Of a DNA stretch of 64,000 nucleotides, positions 37,912-46,915 are shown piece by piece. The notes beneath the pieces were generated by a model, which was not told the DNA's origin, searched no databases, and saw only the letters and a list, made by a program, of their open reading frames with translations. The stretch comes from Wolbachia endosymbiont (group B) of Parapoynx stratiotata (GTDB lineage Bacteria; Pseudomonadota; Alphaproteobacteria; Rickettsiales; Anaplasmataceae): assembly GCF_947250635.1 (NCBI RefSeq), contig NZ_OX366335.1, positions 868,001 to 932,000 of the forward strand. The letters are read 5' to 3'. The translations under genes were made by a program, and so were the position numbers. Positions within the stretch are counted from its first letter, which is position 1. Every line of letters begins with the position of its first letter.

Positions 37912-38368
37912 TCAAGACATTGTCGAACTTCTTTTGAATGTGTCTGGTATAGACCAAAACATTAAAAATAATCAAGGTAAAACTCCACTCGATATTGCTA
38001 AGCAATCCAATAAGGAAAAGATTATTGAAACTTTAGAAGAACATTTAACAGAATCTTCTAATCAAGCAGAAAGACTTTCTGCGCAAGGAAAGGAAGTGCA
38101 TGAAAAGCTCAGAAAGTTTGTTGAAGATTTTGTTTTTATTTATGAACGCTCTTTATCAGAGTACTATGAGAGACTAGAAAATCAAATAGGAAAGCCAGGT
38201 AAATGGGCTGAGTTTGCTAATAAAATAATGGATATAGGAAAAAGTGGAACAGAAGACATAAAAATAAAGGCCTTTTCTCTTATTGGAATTAAAGTTCTTC
38301 AAGAAGCAATATTCAGCATTGGTAGTAGTTATAATAGAGCAGAGCTGGCTTTGTTGAATAGCGAGTAG
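37912..38368 (+). pseudogene. Ankyrin-repeat gene, 5' end lost at IS junction
   Basis: From the IS border the frame is open: QDIVELLLNVSGIDQNIKNN then QGKTPLDIAKQSNKEKIIET. This is the last one and a half ankyrin repeats of a larger protein. A helical tail of about 100 residues follows. The N-terminus with start codon is missing; a TTG at 37934 could only begin a fragment. It is transcribed away from the IS. Confidence 0.75.
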
Positions 38369-38370
38369 AG

Positions 38371-38580
38371 ATGGGAGAAAAAAAGGGAGAAAATCTAAAG
38401 AAAGTGGTTACTCTATTAAGAAATGAACATTTTGTAGAGTATATGCCACAGAAGATGAAAGTCAGTAATCATAAAGAGTATAATCAATTTTTAGAAAAAA
38501 GAGGAAATGTCTTTCATTTTATCGATGAAGCTATAGAAAACTGGTACGAAAGTTCAGAAAAAATTCCTGGAGATTTATAG
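38371..38580 (+). CDS. Small hypothetical protein
   Basis: 69 residues, charged, no membrane segment (MGEKKGENLKKVVTLLRNEH...ENWYESSEKIPGDL). It starts two bases after the stop of the ankyrin fragment, in another frame, with gagtagag as possible ribosome site. It could be a second gene of that operon or the frameshifted tail of the ankyrin protein. No family recognised. Confidence 0.4.
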   Translation: MGEKKGENLKKVVTLLRNEHFVEYMPQKMKVSNHKEYNQFLEKRGNVFHFIDEAIENWYESSEKIPGDL

Positions 38581-38616
38581 CGATAAGGTTGTTATTGCAG
38601 TACATATAGTTGTGAA

Positions 38617-39358
38617 TCTATTTAGAATAGGCTTAAGGCAAGCAGTTGGATTTATAAAAGGATATTTACAAAGTATAGTGAAGAATCTCCAAGTATTCAC
38701 AAGCTTCTCGTCAAACTTAATTTGAAATTATGTGACCACAGAACAGATAAAAATGACATAGAGAATATTGAAATTGCTATAGATAGTACTGTAATCCATA
38801 TTTATAGTAACAGTACTCAACATAACAAAGATAACGCCAAGATAAGGAAGTATAATGGTACAGATCAAATAAGAAAGCTACATGTTGCTTTGGACGAAAA
38901 CAGCAAAAAGGCAATAGCAATTCGATATACTAATTTTCTTTCACATGATAGCATCTAAAATACTAAAGGAAATGGGTGATATCTATAAGATTAAGTCTCT
39001 TTGTGCAGATGGAGCTTATGATACAATAAGTTTATATAAATTATGCAATAAATATAATTTGAAACCAATTATAAAGCCAAGAAAGAATGCAAAAATCTGT
39101 AACAATATAGACCACTTCTCGGAAAGAAATAACAACATTAATATAAGAAAAAGATGCAATCTAACTCAATGGAAAAGGCAGACAGGGTATGGAATACGGT
39201 CACGTATTGAGAGTTTTTTCTTTAGACTCAAAAAAACATTTGGATTTAGTTTTAAGAATAAATCTGAGATAAACCGCTCTTAAGAGATGCTCTTAAAATG
39301 CTACTTGATTAACAAATTTTCTGATATCGGTATGCCTATTTTCGAACTTATCTCATAA
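38617..39358 (+). pseudogene. IS5-like transposase relic
   Basis: Pieces in different frames: IGLRQAVGFIKGYLQS at 38630, IAIDSTVIHIYSN (first catalytic Asp) at 38775, LCADGAYDT (second Asp) near 39000, and GIRSRIESFFFRLKKTFG (Glu) near 39190. After a stop at 39281 it continues EMLLKCYLINKFSDIGM to 39358. At least two frameshifts and one stop make it inactive. It matches the IS5-type DDE core in order; terminal repeats not identified. Confidence 0.8.
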
Positions 39359-39451
39359 ATCTCTTCCATCACTCCTCCTCATTCCTTGCCATTCAACAAA
39401 GCCACCCACCTTGAAAACTTCAGAAAAACTTACTTGTCGCTTTTAACCTGC

Positions 39452-40624
39452 TTAAATTTCCAAAACCAATCTATTTGGATCTTCTATGTAATTTTTGATT
39501 TTCACAAGGAAAGTAACTGCTCCTTTGCCATCAACTATTCTGTGATCGTAAGAGAGGGCAATGTACATCATAGGTCTGATTTCAATTGAGTTACTCACAG
39601 CAACTGGCCTGTTTTGTATAGTATGCATTCCAAGTATTCCAGATTGCGGAGGGTTGATTATTGGAGTAGAAAGAAGTGAACCGTATACACCACCGTTTGA
39701 GATAGTAAATGTTGCACCTTCCATTTCCGATACTTGCAGCTTACCTTCTCGTGCTTTTTTGCCAAGTGCAACTAAAGTTAGTTCAATTTCAGCGCATGAC
39801 ATTTGATCAGCATCGCGAATAATCGGTACAACAAGACCTTTATCAGTGCCAACAGCAACACCTATGTCATAGTAATTTTTATATACAATTTCATCACCTG
39901 AAATCTCAGCGTTAATCTCACGAATTTCTTTCAGTGCTTGCACTGCTGCCTTTATAAAAAACGACATGAAACCTAGTTTTATTCCGTATTTCTTTTCAAA
40001 AATTTCCTTATATTTTGCTCTTAGATCCATGACATTTTTCATGTCAATTTCATTGAACGTGGTCAGTATTGCAGCAGTATTTTGCGACGCTTTCAAACGA
40101 GCAGCAATGACTTGCCTTATTTTGCTCATTTTCACTCGTTCTTCTCTTCTCTCTCCACTTGCTACACTTTTTGGCGATTCATATTGTTTTACCGCAGGTT
40201 GTTCAGCTTTACTCATATGGTCTATCACATCTGCTTTGGTTACTCTGCCTCCCATGCCAGTTCCTTTTATACTTTCTGCACTGATTGCATTTTCTTCCAT
40301 AATTTTACGAGCTGAAGGGGCATCTTTTTTATCAGCGCTTTCGCCTTTATCTTCTTTTTTCACTTCTTCTTTTACTTCTCCTACAGCAAGTTTTGCCAGT
40401 AATTGATCAGGGCTGATTACATCATCTTCTTTCACAAAAAATTCGGTTATTTGTCCTGAAGCTTCTGCAGTTAGTTCTAGCGCCGTTTTATCAGTTTCAA
40501 TTTCAAAGATCAAGTCATCTACTTTTATTGCTTCACCGATATTTTTCTTTATTTTTACTATACCTTCCGTAACCGATTCACCACCAAGAGTTTTTGGTGC
40601 TCTGACTTCTATAATTTTGCTCAT
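39452..40624 (-). CDS. sucB: 2-oxoglutarate dehydrogenase E2 (dihydrolipoyl succinyltransferase)
   Basis: Core of the oxoglutarate dehydrogenase complex in the TCA cycle. Lipoyl domain with the lipoylated lysine in [11 protein letters not shown], a peripheral-subunit-binding domain ([20 protein letters not shown]), and a catalytic domain with the [10 protein letters not shown] motif near the end. 390 residues. The start is followed by [20 protein letters not shown], typical of SucB rather than PdhC. Confidence 0.95.
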   Translation of the reverse strand: MSKIIEVRAPKTLGGESVTEGIVKIKKNIGEAIKVDDLIFEIETDKTALELTAEASGQITEFFVKEDDVISPDQLLAKLAVGEVKEEVKKEDKGESADKKDAPSARKIMEENAISAESIKGTGMGGRVTKADVIDHMSKAEQPAVKQYESPKSVASGERREERVKMSKIRQVIAARLKASQNTAAILTTFNEIDMKNVMDLRAKYKEIFEKKYGIKLGFMSFFIKAAVQALKEIREINAEISGDEIVYKNYYDIGVAVGTDKGLVVPIIRDADQMSCAEIELTLVALGKKAREGKLQVSEMEGATFTISNGGVYGSLLSTPIINPPQSGILGMHTIQNRPVAVSNSIEIRPMMYIALSYDHRIVDGKGAVTFLVKIKNYIEDPNRLVLEI

Positions 40625-40774
40625 AAAACAACTTCTTTATAAAACTTTCTATAAATTTATACATGAAAAGAAACATAAATAAACTAATAAATTCATTAGG
40701 CCTTTTATCATAATGCTTGATTATTTCTTTTTATATATTTAAAATTAAAATACTAAGTAAATTGAAATAAGATT

Positions 40775-42706
40775 ATGGATTTTGATAAAGCAGGCAATGC
40801 AGAAGATTTAGATAACGAAAAACTTCAACTGATATGTAAGGCTTATAACAGAAGATTACTATCAAGTCAAAGAGTTGTTGATGGCATCAATTCAATGAAT
40901 TACAGTAAACTTAAAATCTTATGCAAGTATAATAATAAGTTTAGTTACAAAGGTATTGAAGAATTACTATCAGATAAAGAAATTGTTGATAACATCAACG
41001 ATTACGATGATGAAATGTTTAGGTCTATGATAAATCATGCAACTTCGGAGCACAATATTCTAGAAATACTAAAAGGTGGAGAGGTTTGCAATACCAATAA
41101 TGAATTTGAGAGTAGTGATAGTGAGGAAAATGAAGAAGATTATGGATATTATGATAATTCTGATTACGAGGAAGATGAAAAAAATGATCTGAATAACTTT
41201 GCTAAAGAAGCACTAGGAAATAAAGGAACTAATGAAAAACGTGTTGATGATGGTCAGTTTCATAATATTAATCACGTAATATTTATATACATGACTAATA
41301 GTAAGAAGTTTGCTGATAAAGATTTTACAAAGTTATACGACAATAAGGAAATTCTTGAACGCATTAATTCAGTTACTGATGAAAGATTTGAACTCATACT
41401 TAGTATTGATAGGTTTGACGGTACCAGTATTATAGAATTACTAGAAAATCAAAATGCTGCTAGGAACATCGATCTTATTGATAAAGAAACGTTGAAATAT
41501 ATAATTGAGAATGATAAATTTAGTCTTAAAGATATCATAAAATTACTAGAAAATCAGGAAGTTGTTGAACGCATTAATTCGGTTGGTCCTAAAAAATCTA
41601 AAATCATACTTAATAGTGATAAGTTTAATGATACCAGTGTTATTGTAGAACTACTAAAAAATAAGGAAGTTGCTGAGAACATCAATCTTATTAGTGAAGG
41701 ACTGCTTAAATACATAGTTAAGAGTGTTAGGTTTAGTAAAGTACTAAAAGATCGAGAATTTATTAAGCTTACTAATTTGATTGATTCTGAAAAATCTAAA
41801 TCCGTATTTAGGAAATTTGATCATACCATTATTATAGAATTACTAGAAAATCAGGAAGTTGTTAAACGCATCAATTCGATGAATAGTGAAATATTTAACT
41901 TGATATTTAAATATCTTGATAAAGGATATATTATGAATTTACTGAAATATCAGAGTTTGTTTGATCAAATCAATTCTCTTGATGGGAGTAAAGTTAGTAT
42001 CATGATAAGTAATAATTTTTATACAGATGAAGAGATTGTAGAAATACTAAAAGATCAGAGTTTACTCGCTCGAGTCAATTCTATTGATCTTGAAAAACTT
42101 GAACTTATATCTAATAGTAGTAAGTTTTATCGCCCCATGATTATGGATTTACTAAAAAGTCAGAATTTTATCGATTCTATTAATACTGAAAAATTTCGAC
42201 TTCTACTTAATAGTATCAAATTGCATGGCAAAAGGATTATAATACTACTAAAAGATCAAAATGCTGTTAAGCATATCAATTCTGTCAATAATGAAGAGCT
42301 AAAAGCAATAACAGATAATGTTACTGGTAAGGTATTTGTCAATATATTTAAAAATTTTAAACCTAGCGTAAAGTCGACTTTGAGGCTTGCTATAATCCTG
42401 CGTAAAGCTGGTAAAATTACAGATATTAATATCGATTACTTGAACAACAAGGAACGTATTTACGAAGATATAATTAAATATGTTCCCCAAGAGCTGAGCA
42501 TAGACATTAAATATCCTTTACCAGGAATTGCCATGGACGTTAAAGATCTTCCTCAAAAGCTGGACATAGATATAAAGTCATTTGTAGAATCCAGTATATT
42601 CAAGAAAGGTATTGCATGCGAAGAACCTACGTCAACATTATATAATTTATCTCTAGCGCAGGTTATTGAGAATATAAATCCACATAAAAGAGCCAGGTAT
42701 TCCTAA
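40775..42706 (+). CDS. Large helical-repeat protein of unknown function
   Basis: 643 residues. About eleven degenerate repeats of 35-40 residues, each with the core IIELLENQEVVERINSV (for example near 215, 255, 292, 362, 395, 430, 465 and 500). This suggests an alpha-solenoid. An acidic linker near 108-140 (SSDSEENEEDYGYYDNSDYE) splits the first repeats from the rest. No signal peptide or membrane segment. The C-terminal 130 residues are not repetitive. I do not recognise the family. Start at 40775; ribosome site weak. Confidence 0.75.
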   Translation: MDFDKAGNAEDLDNEKLQLICKAYNRRLLSSQRVVDGINSMNYSKLKILCKYNNKFSYKGIEELLSDKEIVDNINDYDDEMFRSMINHATSEHNILEILKGGEVCNTNNEFESSDSEENEEDYGYYDNSDYEEDEKNDLNNFAKEALGNKGTNEKRVDDGQFHNINHVIFIYMTNSKKFADKDFTKLYDNKEILERINSVTDERFELILSIDRFDGTSIIELLENQNAARNIDLIDKETLKYIIENDKFSLKDIIKLLENQEVVERINSVGPKKSKIILNSDKFNDTSVIVELLKNKEVAENINLISEGLLKYIVKSVRFSKVLKDREFIKLTNLIDSEKSKSVFRKFDHTIIIELLENQEVVKRINSMNSEIFNLIFKYLDKGYIMNLLKYQSLFDQINSLDGSKVSIMISNNFYTDEEIVEILKDQSLLARVNSIDLEKLELISNSSKFYRPMIMDLLKSQNFIDSINTEKFRLLLNSIKLHGKRIIILLKDQNAVKHINSVNNEELKAITDNVTGKVFVNIFKNFKPSVKSTLRLAIILRKAGKITDINIDYLNNKERIYEDIIKYVPQELSIDIKYPLPGIAMDVKDLPQKLDIDIKSFVESSIFKKGIACEEPTSTLYNLSLAQVIENINPHKRARYS

Positions 42707-42974
42707 CACCACTAAATTCATTTGTTTATAATAATTTCACTATACCGTAAAATCATCTATATTAGACTGTTTTTGCTATATTTTCTCTCCGCTTTTTCTT
42801 GGTAAGATCACTAAGCAGCTGATTGAGAAAATTTTTATAATATAGACCTTCGATGATTTTTCAGTAATAATATAGTTTCAGGTGAATATAGTGAACGTTT
42901 CATACAGAAATATAGAAATTAAGCTAATTTAATATAGGTAATATTGGTAAAACCGAATAACAGGTTGAATTTAA

Positions 42975-43670
42975 ATGTTAAATCTAGAATCTCTACCAAA
43001 ACATCTAGCAATTATTATGGATGGTAATGGTAGGTGGGCAAAGAATCAAGGAATGGTAAAAATTGATGGTTATAGAAAAGGCAGTGAAGTTGCATTTGAT
43101 ATTGCTAAACATTGCACAACCTTAGCCATATCTTACTTAACTTTGTATGCATTTTCCATGGAAAATTGGCTCAGACCTGAAAACGAAACAGACTACCTAT
43201 TTAATTTATTTTACTCCACTTTAACTAATGAAGATAAAATGAAATTCATTTGCAATTGTAACATTAAGTTAAATTTTATTGGCAATTTAAGTCTATTGCC
43301 CAGTAAAATATTCGATCAAATCAAAAAAGCAGAAGAAGTGACACATAAGAACGATGGTCTATTACTCACTGTTGCAGTTAGTTATGGAGCAAAGCAGGAA
43401 ATTATACATGCTATCAACAACGTCATAAAAGGAAATATTGATTGCGTATTGGAAGAGGAATTTGAAAAATTTCTGTATACTAAAGATTTACCAAAATTGG
43501 ATTTATTAATTCGCACTGGTGGCGAGAAAAGGTTAAGCAATTTTTTATTATGGCAAGCAGCTTATGCTGAATTGTATTTTTGTGATACTTTGTGGCCCGA
43601 TTTTTCTTGTCAAGATTTGACCAAAGCACTAGAAGATTATACAAAAAGAGAAAAAAAATATGGTAGATAA
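42975..43670 (+). CDS. uppS: Undecaprenyl diphosphate synthase
   Basis: Cis-prenyltransferase that makes the C55 lipid carrier. Motif IIMDGNGRWAKNQG at about 13-26, YAFSMENWLRP and C-terminal DLLIRTGGEKRLSNFLLWQ are all present. 231 residues. Its end overlaps cdsA by 11 bases, so translation is coupled. Confidence 0.96.
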   Translation: MLNLESLPKHLAIIMDGNGRWAKNQGMVKIDGYRKGSEVAFDIAKHCTTLAISYLTLYAFSMENWLRPENETDYLFNLFYSTLTNEDKMKFICNCNIKLNFIGNLSLLPSKIFDQIKKAEEVTHKNDGLLLTVAVSYGAKQEIIHAINNVIKGNIDCVLEEEFEKFLYTKDLPKLDLLIRTGGEKRLSNFLLWQAAYAELYFCDTLWPDFSCQDLTKALEDYTKREKKYGR

Positions 43671-44286
43671 TAACTTTATGGTTAGAATATTGTCCTCAAT
43701 AGTAATATTACTCATATTTTCTTTTGCTACATATTTCAGTGATTTATCATTTTATCTACTAATTTTTTCAATTGCAGTTTTATCTTCTTTTGAATGGTAT
43801 AATCTAACTCAGGGCAATAGAATCTTATACATTTTCGCATTACTATTAATCGCACTACCAAATGCCTCGCTAATATGCCTATATAATCTACCACAGGGAA
43901 AATATGCATTAGTATGGCTTATCTTAACTATTTGGAGCATCGATATTGCTGCCTATTTTTTCGGCAAAAATTTTGGTAAAACTAGAATTTGTCCAATCAT
44001 TAGCCCTGGGAAAACTTGGTTAGGACTTTTTGGTGCAGTCTTAGCTGGAATAGTGTGTACAATTTTTGGCTCAATATTTTTGAGTTTATTTCCAATTTTT
44101 TATTCTCCAATAATTGGTTTGATAGTTGCTATTCTAGCCCAACTTGGAGATTTCACTGAGTCACTCATCAAAAGAGTTTACAATGTTAAAGATAGTGGAG
44201 GTATTATACCAGGCCATGGAGGAGTACTCGACCGTATGGATAGTTTCATTTTTACTGCCCCTCTCATTGCTATTTACATAAGCTAA
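43660..44286 (+). CDS. cdsA: Phosphatidate cytidylyltransferase
   Basis: Integral membrane enzyme making CDP-diacylglycerol for phospholipid synthesis. 208 residues, hydrophobic throughout. The signature GDFTESLIKRVYNVKDSGGI, then IPGHGGVLDRMDS, is complete near the C-terminus, and DIAAYFFGKNFGKT earlier. Shorter than E. coli CdsA, as in other Rickettsiales. Confidence 0.95.
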   Translation: MVDNNFMVRILSSIVILLIFSFATYFSDLSFYLLIFSIAVLSSFEWYNLTQGNRILYIFALLLIALPNASLICLYNLPQGKYALVWLILTIWSIDIAAYFFGKNFGKTRICPIISPGKTWLGLFGAVLAGIVCTIFGSIFLSLFPIFYSPIIGLIVAILAQLGDFTESLIKRVYNVKDSGGIIPGHGGVLDRMDSFIFTAPLIAIYIS

Positions 44287-44301
44287 AAAAATGAAGTACT
44301 A

Positions 44302-44511
44302 TTAACCTTTGGTTCTTTCCTTCTTGCTTATTACTTTCACCTCAACAGATTGAAATTCTTCGGCACTCACTATTTCATCCATTGACTTATTACAATAAGG
44401 ACAATACATTTCTCCTTCTTTGTGTAAGTATACTATTGGATGACCAGAACCATCATCATTCTCATCACCACGGCAGCAAACTATTACATTATTATCCCTC
44501 ACTTTTAACAT
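44302..44511 (-). CDS. Zinc-finger (CHCC) domain protein, NDUFS6-like
   Basis: 69 residues. The pattern VCCRGDENDDGSGHPIVYL followed by EMYCPYCNKSM supplies Cys-X(9-10)-His...Cys-X2-Cys, the zf-CHCC arrangement found in complex I subunit NDUFS6 and bacterial relatives. A role in complex I is plausible but not shown here. Convergent with cdsA. Confidence 0.8.
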   Translation of the reverse strand: MLKVRDNNVIVCCRGDENDDGSGHPIVYLHKEGEMYCPYCNKSMDEIVSAEEFQSVEVKVISKKERTKG

Positions 44512-44582
44512 GTCTCTCCTTTAGCTTACAATATTTTACACATCTAACATACTCGTTTGGAAATAAAAAAGACAACAAATAC

Positions 44583-45089
44583 TTATTCTCCATTTTCTAC
44601 CCTATTTAGATTAATCAATTCACTTTGGACACTTTTTGACACAAAGTTGCTAACATCTCCTCCTAATCTCGCTATTTCCTTTACAAAACTTGATGAGATA
44701 AATTGAGTATCCTCAGATGCAGGAAGAAATATAGTTTCGATTTCAGGAAAGAGCTTATAATTTACCCAACTCATTTGAAACTCGTAATCAAAATCCGATA
44801 CTGCTCTCAGTCCTCTAATAATAACAGAAGCATTTTGCTCTTTGGCAAACTTCACTAGCAACCCATTAAAGGATATAATATCTGCATCAATTCCTGCTCC
44901 TTTCACTTCATTTTTAGCCATGCTTGTGCGCAGGCTTATGTCAAAATTAGTATGTTTATTAACATTCTCTGCAACACCAATTATCAACTTATCGACTAGC
45001 TTACATGCTCTTTTTATTATGTCAAGGTGCCCAAAAGTTATGGGGTCAAATGTACCAGGATAAATTCCTATTTTGTTACTAATGTTCAT
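44583..45089 (-). CDS. coaD: Phosphopantetheine adenylyltransferase
   Basis: Penultimate enzyme of coenzyme A synthesis. 168 residues: GIYPGTFDPITFGHLDIIKRA (nucleotide-binding T/HxGH motif), then RGLRAVSDFDYEFQM and ISSSFVKEIARLGGDVSNFV. All family motifs present. Confidence 0.96.
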   Translation of the reverse strand: MNISNKIGIYPGTFDPITFGHLDIIKRACKLVDKLIIGVAENVNKHTNFDISLRTSMAKNEVKGAGIDADIISFNGLLVKFAKEQNASVIIRGLRAVSDFDYEFQMSWVNYKLFPEIETIFLPASEDTQFISSSFVKEIARLGGDVSNFVSKSVQSELINLNRVENGE

Positions 45090-45163
45090 TCTTTGTTTCT
45101 ATACTTCAAAAACTTTTGATGGACATGATAACGTTTTTTATCTAAAAATGAAAGTACGTAGTT

Positions 45164-45236
45164 GGCCTGATAGCTCAGTTGGTAGAGCAAAGGACTGAAA
45201 ATCCTTGTGTCGCTGGTTCGATTCCTGCTCAGGCCA
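45164..45236 (+). tRNA. tRNA-Phe (GAA)
   Basis: 73 bases fold as a cloverleaf. Acceptor GGCCTGA pairs with TCAGGCC, followed by discriminator A. The D-arm is AGCTCAGTTGGTAGAGC. The anticodon stem AGGAC/... encloses CTGAAAATC with anticodon GAA. The T-arm holds GGTTCGATTCC. CCA is not encoded. Confidence 0.97.
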
Positions 45237-45296
45237 CATTCTTTTTCTTAATGTTCTATAATATATTATAATATTAATATAATTATTTAGGAAATA

Positions 45297-46235
45297 ATGT
45301 ATAAATGTTACAATAGAATATTTAATATACTATTAATTACATTTCTACTATTAAGTAATATCGCTTATAGTGAAAAAGTAAACAAAGAATTATCTGCTTT
45401 GACAGTGGAAAATGCAGTAAATTATAATATAATTGTTGGTTTATTGCAAACAGATGAATCTCAAAATATCTATGAGATATTCAATAATTTTGGGGTTAAA
45501 ACTATATTCATTGACTACGACAAAATAATTAATCTAAAAGAAATCCAAGAAGAGTTCGCAAAACAAGATGAAATATTGGCAAAAAAGCTGATACTAGATC
45601 GAATAAAAGTTGAAGTTGCAAAATTTATCAAAGAGCAAAAGATAAACAGAATATTTATTTCAGATAACTTTCATTCAGCTCTTAACCCTTACCGCCAGCT
45701 TGTGAATGAAGCAATTGTAAAAATAGTAGAAGACAATCCTACAATTCATTTGCTTGCCATATGCGGTGGTTTAAAAGACATTATGCATGCAAAAGAAATT
45801 GAAATAACAAATGTTGTTAATGATGAGAAAAATCATTTAAAATCAGCATCCTATCCACAAAAAGAGAATATATCTCTTCAGCAGATAAAAATTGTTCCAG
45901 GTAGTCGTTTGGAAAAAGTGGTAGCTAGATTTTTACTACCTAATCAAAATGGCTGGTTTTCAACTTATTTTCCGAATGCTCATTCAGGTACAGTAAGTAA
46001 TACTACAGAGAATAGAAGAAGGCTAGAGCTACTTGGATATAAAATTGCAGCATTTGCCAATGACGGGGTAATAGAAGCTATCGAAGATAAGCATGGTAAT
46101 ATTTACTTTCAAAGTCATCTAGAAGCCCTTGTTGTCAAATCAGATAAAAACTCTCGTTTGTCAAGCCAAAAGGTACGTCAGGTTTCAACACTAGTTGCTA
46201 TAGCGATTATAAATGATTTTCTTCATCGCGTTTAA
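45297..46235 (+). CDS. Class I glutamine amidotransferase-like protein (peptidase C26)
   Basis: 312 residues with a signal peptide (1-24). LLAICGGLKDIMHA carries the nucleophile Cys of the family (LGICGG type). IVPGSRLEKVV and AAFANDGVIEAIED match gamma-glutamyl hydrolase PuuD-like enzymes. The expected catalytic His region reads FPNAHSGTVS. Export to the periplasm is predicted. Substrate unknown. Confidence 0.7.
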   Translation: MYKCYNRIFNILLITFLLLSNIAYSEKVNKELSALTVENAVNYNIIVGLLQTDESQNIYEIFNNFGVKTIFIDYDKIINLKEIQEEFAKQDEILAKKLILDRIKVEVAKFIKEQKINRIFISDNFHSALNPYRQLVNEAIVKIVEDNPTIHLLAICGGLKDIMHAKEIEITNVVNDEKNHLKSASYPQKENISLQQIKIVPGSRLEKVVARFLLPNQNGWFSTYFPNAHSGTVSNTTENRRRLELLGYKIAAFANDGVIEAIEDKHGNIYFQSHLEALVVKSDKNSRLSSQKVRQVSTLVAIAIINDFLHRV

Positions 46236-46257
46236 TGCTAAAATAAGGAAAATCATT

Positions 46258-46440
46258 TAATGTCATGGCAGTACCCTTTTTCTTGTCATTCCAGTGCGTG
46301 ACGATGGAATTCAGTTTTTTATTTCATCAAATTTAGCATAAGCTCAAGTTTGCTTATAAATTTTTCTGGATGCCAGTGTCTGGGCACTGGAATGACATTA
46401 TGTAATTTGGGCTCCAGTGTCAACTACTCTAATGACACCT
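46258..46440. repeat. Palindromic elements between C26 gene and ubiH fragment
   Basis: Contains TTGTCATTCCAGTGCGTGAC, CCAGTGTCTGGGCACTGGAATGACA (written here as two overlapping parts: CCAGTGTCTGG and GCACTGGAATGACA) and a third partial unit (TCCAGTGTCAACTACTC). Same family as elsewhere in the window. Confidence 0.75.
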
Positions 46441-46466
46441 GATTATGATGAAAGCAATCTAATGAT

Positions 46467-46895
46467 TTATATAAACCCCATAGCATGTCGAACGAAGCTT
46501 TTTTTAAGAAAATCTGAATTTTCAACTACCATTAAACCAAGATTGCTCAGAACTTTAACGCAAAGTATTCTGTTGGAAAATATTCTATTTAGTCCATCAG
46601 TTGCAAGTGCCATAGTAAAATTATCAAAGTATCTATCACGTGAAATTTTCTTCAATAGATAATTACTGCCAACATCAATGCCAGAGGATTTTGCAGCAGT
46701 TATTTGTCTAATAACACTCTCTACATCTCTCATTCCAAGGTTAAGTCCTTGACCTGCAACTGGATGGATTGAATGTGCTGCATCGCCAATAAGCAAAATT
46801 CTGCTTTTTCTTGTTTTGTATGAACTTAGAAAATTTTTATTTATAAATGACTTTAAGTTTAAAATTGAGAAAGTAGTTGTTATATATACCAGCAA
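46467..46895 (-). pseudogene. UbiH-family FAD monooxygenase, C-terminal fragment
   Basis: 142 codons carry only the C-terminal FAD-binding part: RILLIGDAAHSIHPVAGQGL then NLGMRDVESVIRQI, the DG motif of ubiquinone hydroxylases (UbiH/UbiF). The N-terminal 240 or so residues with the dinucleotide fold are absent; the frame begins at a TTG 20 bases from the clpB start on the opposite strand. A truncated gene is the simplest reading. Confidence 0.75.
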
Positions 46896-46915
46896 GTATG
46901 AGTTAAATTTGTATT

